Source: Hymenopus coronatus (Eukaryota > Arthropoda > Insecta > Mantodea > Hymenopodidae). From it: DNA of 64,000 nucleotides. Shown here piece after piece: positions 32,995 to 44,111 of this stretch; the stretch's first letter is position 1, and the number at the start of each line of letters is the position of its first letter. The DNA lies in the NCBI GenBank assembly GCA_030762935.1, contig CM060900.1:284786284-284850283 (forward strand), in the 5' to 3' direction. Position numbers and translations under genes: made by a program. The notes beneath the pieces are model-generated. The model saw only the letters and a list, made by a program, of their open reading frames with translations, did not search any database and was not told the origin of the DNA.

Positions 32995-35900
32995 ATTTTT
33001 AATGCGCTCTTATACACCCCATTGTTTGCTTACAGGAGACAAAGCTTCGCCCTCGAGATACCTTTGCTTTGCATTGGTATACGCCGGTTTCCATTGATCT
33101 GAGACTGGACGAGGGTTCTCCTGCGCACGGTGATTCCATGGTCCTGGTTAGAGATGACGCCTGTTTTCGAACTGTGCCACTCACCACTCAAGTGCAAGCG
33201 ATCGCTGTCCAGGTTTTAGTTTTTCGTATGTAGTATTAATGTTCTTCTTTCCTCTGCCCTTGACATTGCTGAGCTTGTGAGTTTAGCTTCGCAATTACGT
33301 GCACCGAACATTCTAGTGGGAAATTTTAATGGCCATCGCCTTCTTTTGGGATCTCCCATGGCGTGTGCCAGGGGAGCCTTAATGGCTGATCTGCTGAATC
33401 AGTTAAACCTCTCTATTTTGAATACTGGTGAGCCTAAATTTCGTTCAGATTCCACTGATATCCTCTCTCCTCTAGATTTAAGTATCTGCTCAGCATAGCT
33501 TAGACACCGTTTATGGTGGAATATTGTTTCTGATGCTCGCTGGAATGATCACTTTTCAGTTGTTATCACCTTTCTTCGTTGTACTCTGCCAATCACTGGT
33601 ATACCAAAACTCTAGTTTAGCAACGTACTTTATTTTCGTTTAGCACATTTCTCCGCTAAGGAATATCTCACCGTTGATAGCATGGCTGAGCATTTTACGT
33701 CTGTTATTATGGCCGCTGCCGAGCGCTGCTTTCCCAGCACGTCTCCCTATCCCAGGCGGACCCCGGTTACTTGGTGGAACGAAGAAAGCAACAAAGCCAT
33801 CCTTGCGTGCAGAAGTGCTCTTCAGGTTTCCAAACGTCACCCAACGAAAGATAACTCAATGGCGTATAAAGGATTACGGATTAGAGCACTTCGTATTAAC
33901 TGCAAGTAAGAAGGTCTCTTGGAAACCTTATGTGGCGAGCTTTAATAGCTCAACGCTCCTGTTGTGTGGGACTGACTTAGGCTTATAGTCGGTAAGGCGA
34001 AACCATGTGTTATACCCGCTCTTAGGGTAGGGGGCGAAATCCTGGTGGAGCCGGTCCTGATTTCTGAAACCTTACGCAGGACCTTTGTGGCAGTTTCCAG
34101 TTCCGCTGTTTATAATCCGGCTTTTGTTCCCTTCAAGGTCACTTTGGAAGCCTAGAAGGTAGCATTCCTCTCCGACAACCATGAGGATTACAAACACCTT
34201 TTTAGATTGCACCAGCTAGAACATGTCATCTCTTTATCTAGGCATTTAGTTCCGGTGCCCGACGCCGTATATGTGTCGCTACTTCAGCATTTGTCTTCGG
34301 ATAATAAGCTCCTTCTCCTTCAGCTCTACAATCGTATCTGGCATAAAGATGCGCTTCCTACTGTTTGGCACGAAGTCACCCTTGTTCCAGTTTTGAAACC
34401 TGGCAAGGATTGCCAACTATCTTCCAGCTTCCTCCCAATTTCCCTAAGTGTGTTTGAAAGGATATGGAACGCATGTTAAATGGGTGGTTTACGTGCTGGC
34501 TCGAATCTCGTGGCCTTATATCGAATATTCAGTGTAATTTTTGTCAGCTCCGTTCCAACATCGATCATCTGATATCTTTTTCGACTCACGTTATGAATGG
34601 GTTCCTGAGAAAGATCCAGACTGTAGCTGTAGTTTTCTGACCTAAAGAAAGCTTACGACACATGTTGGAGTACTGGCATTCTTTGTACAGTTCATCAGTG
34701 GGGTTTTCGTGGTCACCTCACCATAATCATTCCGGAGTTCGTGAAAGACCGGATTTTTCGTGTGCATGTGGGTTCGGTTTTATCTGATTGTTTTACTCAG
34801 GAAAATGGAGTTTCTCAGAGGAATTGAGTACTTCGGAGTTCGGTACTTAGTGTCACACTATTCCTTATAGCTATCATCGCTTTTGTTGACTGCCTTCCAT
34901 CAGGGATTTCATTGTCGTTTTTTGTTGATGTTTTCTCTGTGCTCCTCACAGCTCGAGTACCTGCCTCCTTGTACGTCGTCCTCAGCGGTGTGTAGACTCT
35001 ATTTCCTCCTGAAGTATGACTAATGGTTTTCACTTCTCCGCTGAGAAGACGGTTTGAATAAATTTCCGGCACCAGAAGGAGTTTTCTCCTCCTACTCTCC
35101 GCCTCGGCACAGAAATACTACCGTTTGTTAATGAAGCGAAATTCCTGGGATAAATATTTGGTCGAAAATTATTTTGGTCCGGCCATATTACTTATTTGAA
35201 GGCACGATGGCTACGTTCTCTTGATAATTTGCGTCTTTTAAGTTGCACATCATGGGGAGCTGATAGGCCCGTACTTTTATGCGTCTCTCGAACAATAGTC
35301 CGTTCCAAATGGATTTTGGGTGTATTGTTTATCCTTCTGCGCGACCCTCTGTCCTTCGTCGCTTAAACACTGTTCATCGACAAGGCATTTGTTTAGCAAC
35401 TGGCGACCTCCGCACTAGCTATGTTAATAGTGTCTGTGCGGAAGCTGCAGAACCACCACTGTGTTATTGCCGTGGGTATCTTGTGTACAGCTGTGTATGC
35501 TGTCAGTTCAGTATGCCTCAACATCTGGCTCAACATCCTACTTTTTACGGTTCCTTGGACGTTTTGTACGACTGTCACTCCCTCACCCTTTTGCCACCAG
35601 GGGTACGTTTTCGCAAGCTTCTAGGGCAAATGGACATGGCCGTGCCTGTCGTGCTTGCAAAACAAAACAAAAAACCCGTTTACCTCCTTGGTTTCACCCG
35701 GAGGCTTCTATCCACCTAGGGTCTCCGTGTATTTTGAAGTCGATTACCCCTGATTTCATCCTTCGAGCCAAACTTTTAGGTCTTAAAGACCAACATCGCG
35801 ACCACATTTTTATTTATACTGAGGGTCGAAGAATGATCAAGGTGTTGGATATGCCTTTGTGTTTGATAGTCAATGTTTTATTCTTCGTCTTTTCCTACAG

Positions 35901-36560
35901 TGTTTGATTTTTACAGATGGGCTATTTGTATTCTCCAGGCTCTTTTTTACGTTCGGGGACATGTGATTTCGCTCTCTGCTACCTTTACCGATTCTTTCAG
36001 TGCCCTCCAAAGCCTTCGTGCGCTGAACACTTACCACCCTATCGTAACGTTAATTCAGGATTGTCTTCACTCCCTTTCAGAAAATTGTCTCAGTGTAACG
36101 TTCCTATGGGTGCCTGGTCACGCTGGAGTAGCCGGGAATGAAGCAGCGGAAACTGCTGCAAAGTGAGCCATTCTATCTCCCAGGAGTTCTTCTTCTTCTT
36201 CTTCTTCTTCTTCTTCTTCTTCTTCTTCAGTTTCCTCGAATGATCTGAAGGCGTATTCCGTGGGACCATTCTTTCTTGTTGGGCAGCTAAATGGTCCCGA
36301 ATTCGTGATAACAAATTGCGGGTAATTAAACCACTTCCGGAAGTCTGGAAAACCTCTTGTTACGCTTCCCGCTGAGAAGAGGTCATTTTATGTCGCTTGC
36401 GTATCGGATTCAGTCATTTTAGCCACTGTCATTACTGAGTGGAGAACCAGTTCCAATTTGTCACCTTGAAAGTGAAACACATTTTAACCGAGTGCCAGCT
36501 TTTAGCTCCAATGCCTATGTGCTTGCGTTAGCCGCATGATCTGCATACCAACCAGGTTGC
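32995..36560 (+). pseudogene. ORF2 of I-type LINE copy 3
   Basis: Endonuclease begins near CLQETKLRPRDTFALHW (33,020-33,080, with shifts), then LVGNFNGHRLLLGSPMACAR at about 33,315-33,375 (GNFN where GDxN is usual) and a DHFSVV motif near 33,548. The linker is at 33,670-33,990. RT: AYDTCWSTGILCTVHQWGF-like residues near 34,650-34,710; the catalytic box at 34,921-34,932 reads FVDV. The thumb is at 35,100-35,460. RNase H: IFIYTEG near 35,810, FTDSFSALQSLRALNTYHPI and TFLWVPGHAGVAGNEAAETA up to 36,166. A (TTC)n expansion and a weak CCHC follow. Many frameshifts. Confidence 0.75.
36186..36229. repeat. (TTC)n microsatellite within I-type copy 3
   Basis: About fourteen TTC units directly after the RNase H segment; an expansion inside the LINE coding region. 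Confidence 0.9.
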
Positions 36561-36818
36561 TGCAGAACAGTGCCCTCCGATTGGCCTGTATAATTTTAGT
36601 TACGTTTTACAGCTTGACAGTATGTAGTTTCATTTCTTATTTTAATCCATTGACCGTATTAAACGTTTTAGCTTCGGAAGGGTTATATTAGTAAGTTTTC
36701 ATATTTATTTTACCATGACATTTTAGCGAGAAGTTTTATTCTCCTTTTCTTTCCTTAGGTGCTAATAATATTCTAGATTGGGCGCCCTGTACCCTTACAT
36801 ACCCCCCTCTCTCTCGCT

Positions 36819-37870
36819 GTTGCTAACTTGCCACAAATTTCCTTGCAAGGAGTTAAGTTCGAAGTACCCTGAGAAAAGGTAAACATTTTGCTTATGTTTC
36901 TAGATATTCATTATATATATTTCGGGAATGAAAAGAAAAGTTTATCTAGAACAGAGATGAATATCGCAGAGGTCTAAATTCCTTTAAGTGAGTTTTTTTA
37001 ATGGCAGTCAAATGAAGAAGAAATCATTAAACCGATGTAGTTGTTTTAATAGTAATTTGAAAATAGGGCATTCGAATTCACATTCATGCATGTTTCATTA
37101 CGTTAAACTTTTCTCATAAATTGTCAAATGCGCGTGCGGGAAACATCATTCTCGCTATTCTCTGCCTCTTGTCATTCTTTGCAAGCCTTGTCCAGGTAAT
37201 TGTCAAGAGTTGACAGCAGCAGCAAAGAGCGGAAAAATCGTAAGGTGATTCTCTCATTCAGTTTTCCCGGATTTCTAGAGAATTTGCATGGGTTCGATTC
37301 TAACATATACTTCTATTTTTGTTTTAACTCTCCTATTGAATATAATAATATCAATAACTCTCTTATTTTACATTTGTGTGTCAAGATGATTGACTCTTGT
37401 AAGTACTCGAAATAAAGTAACTAAGACATAGTGGAAACCCAAAAACGACAAAGTCACCTATTCATACCAAACAAGATTTATTTGGACCTTAAGTTTGCAA
37501 AGCATCTTTCTGCTGCTAAATCATTGCGGAGGGTTTAGTTATAAAGTTAGTATTATTAAACTATAGTACTTATTAGATGTATCAAGCTTCTAAGTTTAAA
37601 ATATCAATGGTACCTGTAAATTACCATGTATTCAGTATTGGAACCTCCTTCATGTTTGCACATGAATCTGAAGGACAATATTTGCAATTTCTTTTCCACA
37701 AAAGCCGCGAGATGGATTGGAGGTGGATAGCTAGAGTCCGACTGAAAAATTCAATGCCATACTCGGGATTTGAAGCGAAAATCCGTGGTACAAATCCTGG
37801 TTCCGGCACTTAATTATTCAATCTGGATTTACCTATCAAATATTTTCAAAAGCCTATCAACGAGAATATC

Positions 37871-37920
<50 letters not shown>

Positions 37921-38211
37921 TAATTGATATTATAATAATTATATTATTAAGATTATTATTATTAATATTATTATCATCATCATGCTGTTTTGAGCATTCA
38001 TCTCAATATGTCGGTAATTAACAAAAGCATTTAAAGGAACGTATTAACCACACTGAAAACTGCACCATTCGCGTTTATTCTAGATAATCTTCTCTTTTCA
38101 CTCCCAAAATAAATGTAATTACTATCTAGACACAAAGTCAAAATATTGACCTTTTCTCAGGGTACTATGAACTAAGCGCCTTGCAAACAAATTTGTTGCA
38201 AAGGTAGCAAA
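36819..38211. repeat. Long inverted repeat, arms about 180 bp, 1.39 kb overall
   Basis: The left arm (36,819-36,995) and the reverse complement of the right arm (38,027-38,211) share TTGCAAGG, AGTACCCTGAGAAAAGGT, GTCTAGATA (left GTTTCTAGATA), GGGA[A/G]TGAAAAGA and TTATCTAGAA in the same order and spacing, about 70-75% identical by eye. The left arm starts right after I-type copy 3. The spacer holds a (TAA)n tract (37,871-37,921) and no recognised gene. A fold-back element or MITE is possible, as is an inverted duplication. Confidence 0.65.
37871..37921. repeat. (TAA)n microsatellite
   Basis: About seventeen TAA units, followed by AT-rich degenerate ATTATTA words to about 37,985. Confidence 0.9.
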
Positions 38212-38214
38212 CGG

Positions 38215-38640
38215 GTATCACTTTATATTAGACGAATATAGCGTAACCTCCCGAATGAAAAATGGTCGAGGTTGTTGCGTTGCTGTCCGTGAATTCAAAA
38301 GTGCTAGCAGGTGGTGGTTCAATCCTCACCTCCCGCTTGCATATTTTCTGAAACTGAGCATTGACAGAGGTATTTAATTCTTCGAGATTATTTATAATCG
38401 TCAGGAATTGTGAATCAGGGCAAAGCCACATATCTAAACAGCCAGGTAATGGGAATGTAGTAACATTGTATAGAGCTGCAAATAAACTACATGACAACGC
38501 TCTTAGGTGTAAATGTTGCTTCACATTCAAGCAACTGTATTGTGCTATGTTTAATATACCATTAATCTGGTATTTGCTACTTTTAGAATGCATTGTGTGA
38601 CAATTAAAACAATTCTTGTTCTATTAAATGCTTCCCTCTG
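38215..38640 (-). repeat. Coding-like repeat R1, copy 2
   Basis: Reverse-complement match to 26,764-27,195. A single minus-strand frame (38,593-38,228) runs through the whole repeat without a stop, starting MHSKSSKYQINGILN and ending GGYAIFV at the same stop position as copy 1. It starts right outside the right arm of the inverted repeat. Function and family unknown. Confidence 0.6.
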
Positions 38641-39236
38641 ATATATATTAAATGCATATTCTTTCGATTCTTTTGAATTCTATTCTTAAACACTATTGTA
38701 TTGTCTCGCATTGCTGAATAATTTAGCTATAAAGGAATGTAATCATGCTGAGTTCAGTCAACATGTCTAAGATATTATTTTCGTTTTTGTGCCTGTAACA
38801 TTTTAATTTCATTCCTATCTATCGAGACATTCCACCATGAAGGAGATATAAATACTTCCTAGTATCCATTGTAAGCTAATATAAGCATTAACAATCGTGT
38901 AACATGGTAATAGTATTCGAATTATAGACAGATGCCTTTGAATGAGGTAAATATTGTTTTGGGAGGAATGGTTGCGAGTTGAATTAGAGGTAATATACTA
39001 CTTTATTTGTAACATATGAAATTTATATTTTATAAAGCATTTAGTTGTAAAATGTCTATCGTAATGCAGCTTTGGAAAGACGGCGGCAAACATTACAACG
39101 CTGTGCAAAATAAGAATATTCATGTAATTTGCTGCTATATGGTAGGGGTTTTATCAGAAGTAATTTTCATTAAGCAGTCAAATTTATATTTCGCACAGGT
39201 AACGAAAATGAAGAAGTTCCAAAAAATAAATACATA
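38641..39236. other. Unassigned AT-rich stretch
   Basis: No motif-bearing frame or repeat seen. The longest frame (39,016-39,237, plus) resembles nothing I know. Confidence 0.4.
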
Positions 39237-39350
39237 AATAAACATGGCACGCATTACGTGGGATTCGATCCACCTCGCGACTTCTCTGTTAATTAGTAGA
39301 AGCATGTATTAACCAGTTCGGCTTTTCTAGTCGCAGACGTAATTGCTGCT
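39237..39350 (-). other. tRNA-like sequence or SINE head
   Basis: On the minus strand AACTGGTTAATACATGCTTC resembles a tRNA D-arm/A-box region and GGTGGATCGAATCCCAC a T-arm/B-box, about 45 nt apart. No credible acceptor stem or normal anticodon arm, so it is a pseudo-tRNA or SINE piece. The TGGTTAATA word recalls the units of the array at 57.8-59.1 kb. Confidence 0.45.
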
Positions 39351-39654
39351 GATTAAACTAATCTTTGTAGGCAAAGCGCCCAACACTAGGAGCATTTTAC
39401 TTCAAGTCCACTACTTAATCGAAACACAATGACAACACATTTTCTGCAAGTGTGTTTAAGTTTAACTTGCAATAATTTCCCGTTAGTTTACACTGAATGC
39501 TGACATATTGGTTTCCAAACTGCAAGGTGAACGGATGGCTGCCATGCCCACTTGAATACAAAAGGAAGGGAAGCATATAACAAAATTTATTCTTCCACCG
39601 GTGCAAGAACGCCCGACAATCAGATAACCCATCACGCGACAGGTATTTACTTTT
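39351..39654. other. Unassigned stretch before the Mutator-like fragment
   Basis: No feature supported. A 63-codon minus-strand frame has no motif. Confidence 0.35.
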
Positions 39655-40340
39655 GTGAACGATAGTACATAAGAGAATATGGTCTCAACCGAGACGATTG
39701 GTGCAAGATGTCAAGGGAAAGAAACTAGAAGATGTTAGACGCATTGGTGGGGTTAATGGACTTACAGGAACCGAAATAGACAAACTACAAGATTATTATA
39801 GCAATGCTGCTTTCCTTCACAAAGTTTCCACAGATGAAAGTCCTTGTAATGGACCCTTCCCTGGAAACTCTTGGTGCAATTATAGTGCTCCTGATAGGAC
39901 AAAATACAAACATAATGGTTTACCAAAATCATGGAGAAAATTAAGCAAATTTACAAAGATCCAGTCCACCCAAATATGCTCAAGAAAATGTATGCATAGT
40001 CGTACATAAAACCCTAAGTCATTCAACAATCTAATCTGGGCCTGGGTGCGAAAGAATGTATTTGTGGGGATGAGAACATTAAAACTAGGTTTCTGAAAAC
40101 TGTTCTCTTCTTTAATCTGGGGAATATTGGAAGAGCCAAAGTCCTGCAGCAAATGGGAATTTTCCGGTGTCAACACTACGCAACAAATTGAGGCCATGGA
40201 TGACTTAAAAATGTTCGTCAGCAGGCTGAGTAGATGAATAAGGAGACAAGAAATAAGAGGAGAAGTGAAAAAAAAAGGAAACTGGCAAACTGTAAATACC
40301 CTGATTATGGAGGCAGAACGTTCTAAGTCTACAAAAAGTA
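39655..40340 (+). pseudogene. Mutator-like transposase fragment (C-terminal half)
   Basis: The encoded segments GLTGTEIDKLQDYYSNA and FLHKVSTDESP...C...SWCNY (39,752-39,880), then CMHSRT-stop-NPKSFNNLIW and KNVFVGMRTLKLGF (39,985-40,095), match my recollection of the animal Mutator-like (Phantom-type) transposase consensus. That protein has HxLSTDE, SWCKY, CLHGxTQNxNES and FVGxxTL in this order. Downstream residues NIGRAKVLQQMGI (40,125-40,160) fit the same C-terminus. A stop at 40,009 and a shift near 40,100 break it. No terminal repeats were found. Confidence 0.62.
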
Positions 40341-41029
40341 AAATTATTTTGTGTTCAAACTTTAACATTATTTTTCTTGGTTTGACATTTTTAGAACTTC
40401 AGGTAAACCAATGTGAAAACGTTGTTGTTAGAAACGTATACATACTCTGTGTTAATTCAAGAAATGCTTGGTTAAAGGAAAAATTCAACTTAAAGAAGAA
40501 TTAACTTCGAAATATTATGGAACCTTTTGGAAAGTATATCTAGAAAAATAATCGAAGTAATTAATAGAAAATCACGTATAAAATATGTAGTGAAAGGTAT
40601 ATAGTATATCGTGACCAAAGTTCATCCCTTAAGGTAGTACAATTTAGGAGTTGGGCGTACTAAAGCTTTGCATATTCAATATTGTGCAGAAAGGAGGTAT
40701 TCGGTCCGACGTATCTAATGTAAAGTTTACAAGGAGAAGTTATAAAGGCTTTCAAAAGAGAAAGAAAAAACTATGGCAATTTTCTGACCACTGAAATGCC
40801 GCACTTTAAGGAACCTACCTTATGCATCCTTTGTTAAGCATTTTAAATGATTTTTCGTTAGTAGTACTCTTCAGCTTCAACAGTAAAATTGTATGTTACC
40901 TCTACCCTGTTGCGATAAGCTGTGTTTTAGCATAATCCCCGCTTTATCTTCGAAATTAGATAAGCTAACAAATCCAAAACAACGCAGTCACTTCCTGCAA
41001 GCTCAGTGATTTCAATGCCCTTTGGAAAT
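40341..41029. other. Unassigned AT-rich stretch
   Basis: Nothing recognised. Its last 40 bp show faint similarity to the sequence before 46,410 and may belong to repeat R2. Confidence 0.35.
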
Positions 41030-41570
41030 TACAGCTTTGATGTTCGTAGAGTCGACATCACTGTAGGGAGGCTTAGTTGTTCTTATAAACAAACGCATTT
41101 GGTTGTCTTTGAACTGTCAGTGAGTACATTTCGAGAAATCAAATTCCGTTTGTGTTAAATAAAATCGATTAACCGCTTTACATTATGATGCAGCAATTTT
41201 GATTACGTGACAGGTGTTAAGAGAAAATATTTGATATCTTAGAGAACAAACTCAGCCTAACCACAAATTAAACCCCGAATACAGGGGTAAACTTCTAAAC
41301 CACTTTAAATGCTCTGAGATACATAGTGAGTGCTGCATAACTGGTTGCAGGTCTAATTATGATTCCTGTGTAAAATCAATTGACACTATTTGCTTTTTAA
41401 AAAAACACCTGGAATGAGCAATGAATATTTATGAATAGTCATCTGATTATTTATAATATTTTCACAAACTCAATAGCTAAGAAGTCCGTAATGTATGTGG
41501 TTATCGATCAAGAGTATTTGAGTTGTGAGATGATATTTTTGATAGTGTTTAGCGGCCACTTTTACTACAT
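41030..41570. repeat. Dispersed repeat R2, copy 1 (uninterrupted)
   Basis: Matches 46,400-47,060 and continues into sequence matching 52,140-52,275. Landmarks: ATGTTCGTAGA, CACTGTAG[G/A]GAGGCTTAG, GATTCCTRTGTAAAAT, and ACTCAATAGCT with AGTCC then ATGTATGTG. It has no clear coding capacity. Its value is as the empty-site reference for the nested insertions in copy 2. Confidence 0.62.
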
Positions 41571-42240
41571 ATGGTACTGCAGACGAGTGAAATGATTAGA
41601 TATATGTTTGTTTATAGAAGAAAAAGAGCTGAAATCAGTGACACATACCTCGACGATTTACGGTGTGAAGTCCTCCCAGTGATAACAATTTAATTGTCTG
41701 TATTTATTTTCATATTTTATTACATTAGTAGTTCTTCACAGTTAAACCTGTAGATTTATTAAACACTTAACTAAATACACACACTAATCGCTATTATAAA
41801 AACTGGTAAGTGGTTAATGCTGCTTCAAATGGCCGTGATGAAATATGCATAATATGGTCAGCAACTTTAGTTTAGCTGGACACGCGTTCTTTGCCCATGG
41901 CATTGACTGTAATTCCAGTAGGTGAACCCCGTGTCTCTTTCATTAGCTCGTATCTCTGCTGAATGAAATCACGCACAACAAGCCGCAAGGTGGAAGGTAA
42001 TTATGCCACGTGCATCTGAGGCACAGTCCGTGCTAATACATTAGCCACAACGAAGCTTGCAGTTGAAAGCATAATTTAAGCTTCGTGACCAGGGCGTATT
42101 GCATTTGTGAGGACTGATCACTGCATAATCAATTATACCACCAGTACTTTCTAAATTAGGATCCAAAGCACTTCACAGTCAGAACCGAGAAATTGTTTCA
42201 AATGTATGAGCATACTTGAAGAAAGAAACTAAAAACAAAG
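41571..42240. other. Unassigned stretch, possibly 5' part of the Tc1-like element
   Basis: AT-rich and non-coding. It could hold the left terminal repeat of the transposon whose transposase starts near 42,245, but no inverted repeat was identified. Confidence 0.3.
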
Positions 42241-42244
42241 AGCT

Positions 42245-43205
42245 GCTTACATCAGAAGATTTTTTTTAAACAAAAATAGTTCAAAAGCGAGTATCAGATG
42301 TCACAGGAGTGTCAGGAAAGGTCGGTAAAAAGAATTACTCAAGAAATCAAACAAAATGAAAATCAGGACACATCTTTTGGAACACCAGGCAAAAAAAAAA
42401 AAAAAAAAAAAAAAAAAACCATAACGTTCCGAAATTAATAACAGATCTAGAAGACTTCGACAAATGCGTCATTAGAAGAACTATTCAGAATTTTTATGTT
42501 CAAGAAAAAAGTGCTCCTACAATAGCTAAATTGCTTATTTTTTTAGGAGATAGCATTGACTTAAAGGGCAGCAAACCACCTTAAACAGATTGGTGAAAGA
42601 ATTGGGTTTTAAATGGAAAACACCACAAAAAATAGAAAAACGCTAATAGAAAAGCACGACATTCGTTCTAAACCAGAAGGACATCTAAAAGCCATACGGA
42701 AATATAAGTCAGAGGGAAGACCATTTCTACACAGATGAAACACGTATACTCAGTAGCCACACAAATACAAATGCATGGACTGGTGAAAGGTTTCTTAGCT
42801 CCGGTATCTAAAGGGAAAGACTAATCACTGTTCATACTGGGGGTGAAAAACCCTTTCATTTTCAATGGCTTTCTCATATATAAATCAAACCAGAAATCGG
42901 GAGATTATCATAAGGAAATGGATACCACCAACTACATTAAATGATTAAAACTAAACTCATTTCAAATCTTCCCCCTAATTCCGTGGTATGATAATGCGCA
43001 ATGTCATAACACTCAAGAAGTAAAGTCTCCAACGTCAAATTCCTTGAGGGAAATCATGAAAATATGTCTGTCGGAGAAAAACATATCATGTGATGAAAAC
43101 ATGACTAAAGCCAAGCTTTATGACATAATAAAGCTGCACAAACATAAATATGTGAAGTATTAATTGGACAGAATTCTGGAGGGAAAAGGCCAAAACTGCT
43201 TTAAT
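42245..43205 (+). pseudogene. Tc1/mariner-superfamily transposase (DDE_3), decayed
   Basis: Across frameshifts the N-terminal helix-turn-helix region reads DLEDFDKCVIRRTIQNFYV (42,441-42,505), then FKGQQTTLNRLVKELGFKWK (42,560-42,620). The catalytic core has TDETRILS (42,735-42,760; first Asp with the tryptophan altered), VHTGGEKPF, WYDNAQCHNTQ (42,984-43,015; second Asp) and NYIKWLKTKL-like residues. The C-terminus KAKLYDIIKLHKHKYVKY ends in DRILEG near 43,180, before the last catalytic block. An A28 tract (42,391-42,418) sits in the N-terminal linker. Jockey-C follows at once on the other strand. Confidence 0.75.
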
Positions 43206-44111
43206 ACTGTAAGTTCGAGAATGTGCGTTGGTTGGTTGTAACCACATCTATGTCTATATGAAGGAATTGTTGCTTCTCTAACACAAAAGAAAACTGTCTC
43301 TGTAAACTGCTGAACTGCATTGTCGATATCAGATGGTGTTAACAAACTATATGCTGACGTCAGGGTTGAATTCAATGTTGACTGGAAATTTTCCCAGTTT
43401 ACAGTACCCTTTATTAGAGAGGTTTTTGAAGAACTATGTTAGGTTTAAATTGGAAAGTGATTAAGACTGGACAATGGTCAGAGTCTAGTGCTGTAATTGA
43501 TGTAACATAATGGCTGTATTCCAGTATCAAGAATATCAGGAAACACATCTAAATTGTATAAATAATAAGTTGATTCACTTGGGGCTAAAATATGTAGACC
43601 AAGAGTAATATTACAGTTAAGGAGACGCTGACTATTGGGATTGTTTTTTCTGTATATCCATGATGTGTGCTTACAATTTAAGTCTCCTACGGGGAGAGTT
43701 GAACTACTGGCTGAAAATAGTAATGAAAGAAGCCCGACATTAAGTGGATAGGTTGGTGGCTTATAAGCACAGTATAAAACGAAGTCGTTTTTATCACGAC
43801 ATTTAATTTTAACTACTACTAGTTCCAGATCTCTTGTGTCAGGCAAAATAATTCTGTTTTGAGTAATAGCACGTTTAATGAATATTGCTACTCCATCAGC
43901 TGCGTTGTTAGTTACTCTGCCTTTCCTATAGATTTTGTAACCAGGAAGAGAGAAAGGCTCATTTCTTAAAAAAATGTGTATCCGTGATACAGGCAATGTC
44001 TATATTATGTATTGATTAAAATGAAATTAAAGATTTTTTCCTTCGTATTCCATTTGCGTTCCAGTTTAAAGTTGCTGGCTGATGAATGGAGACTGTATTA
44101 CGTGCTGCCAT
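43206..44111 (-). pseudogene. Jockey-C ORF2: APE endonuclease
   Basis: The ATG at 44,111-44,109 overlaps the ORF1 stop by 14 nt, a typical Jockey arrangement. It encodes LNWNANGIRRKKSLI, then ITDTHIFLRNEPFSLPGYKI (the usual ET of the second motif reads DT), GVAIFIKRAI, LELVVVKI, VGDLNCKHTSW (43,660-43,695) and DSDHCPVLITF (near 43,480). The linker reads LLTPSDIDNAVQQFTE (43,290-43,340). A stop about 25 codons in and frameshifts near 44,000, 43,480 and 43,440 inactivate it. RT is missing. Confidence 0.8.

Larger units (their letters stand above)
32756..36818 (+). mobile_element. I-type non-LTR retrotransposon, copy 3 (divergent subfamily)
   Basis: Follows copy 2 in the same orientation within about 200 bp. 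It has ORF2 from endonuclease to RNase H and a 3' end with GGTGCTAATAATATTC then GGGCGCCCTGTACCCTTACA, a diverged form of the family motif. No clear ORF1; the 5' end lies somewhere in 32,756-32,990. The RNase H C-terminal part is closer to the standard consensus than in the other two copies. Confidence 0.7.

Noticed and set aside
37700..37812. tRNA-derived SINE inside the long inverted repeat
   Set aside because: Words like GGATAGCTAGAG and GGGATTTGAAGC are only faintly A/B-box-like, and no second copy was found.
39237..39350. Functional tRNA gene
   Set aside because: Has A- and B-box-like words but no acceptor stem pairing and an abnormal anticodon arm.
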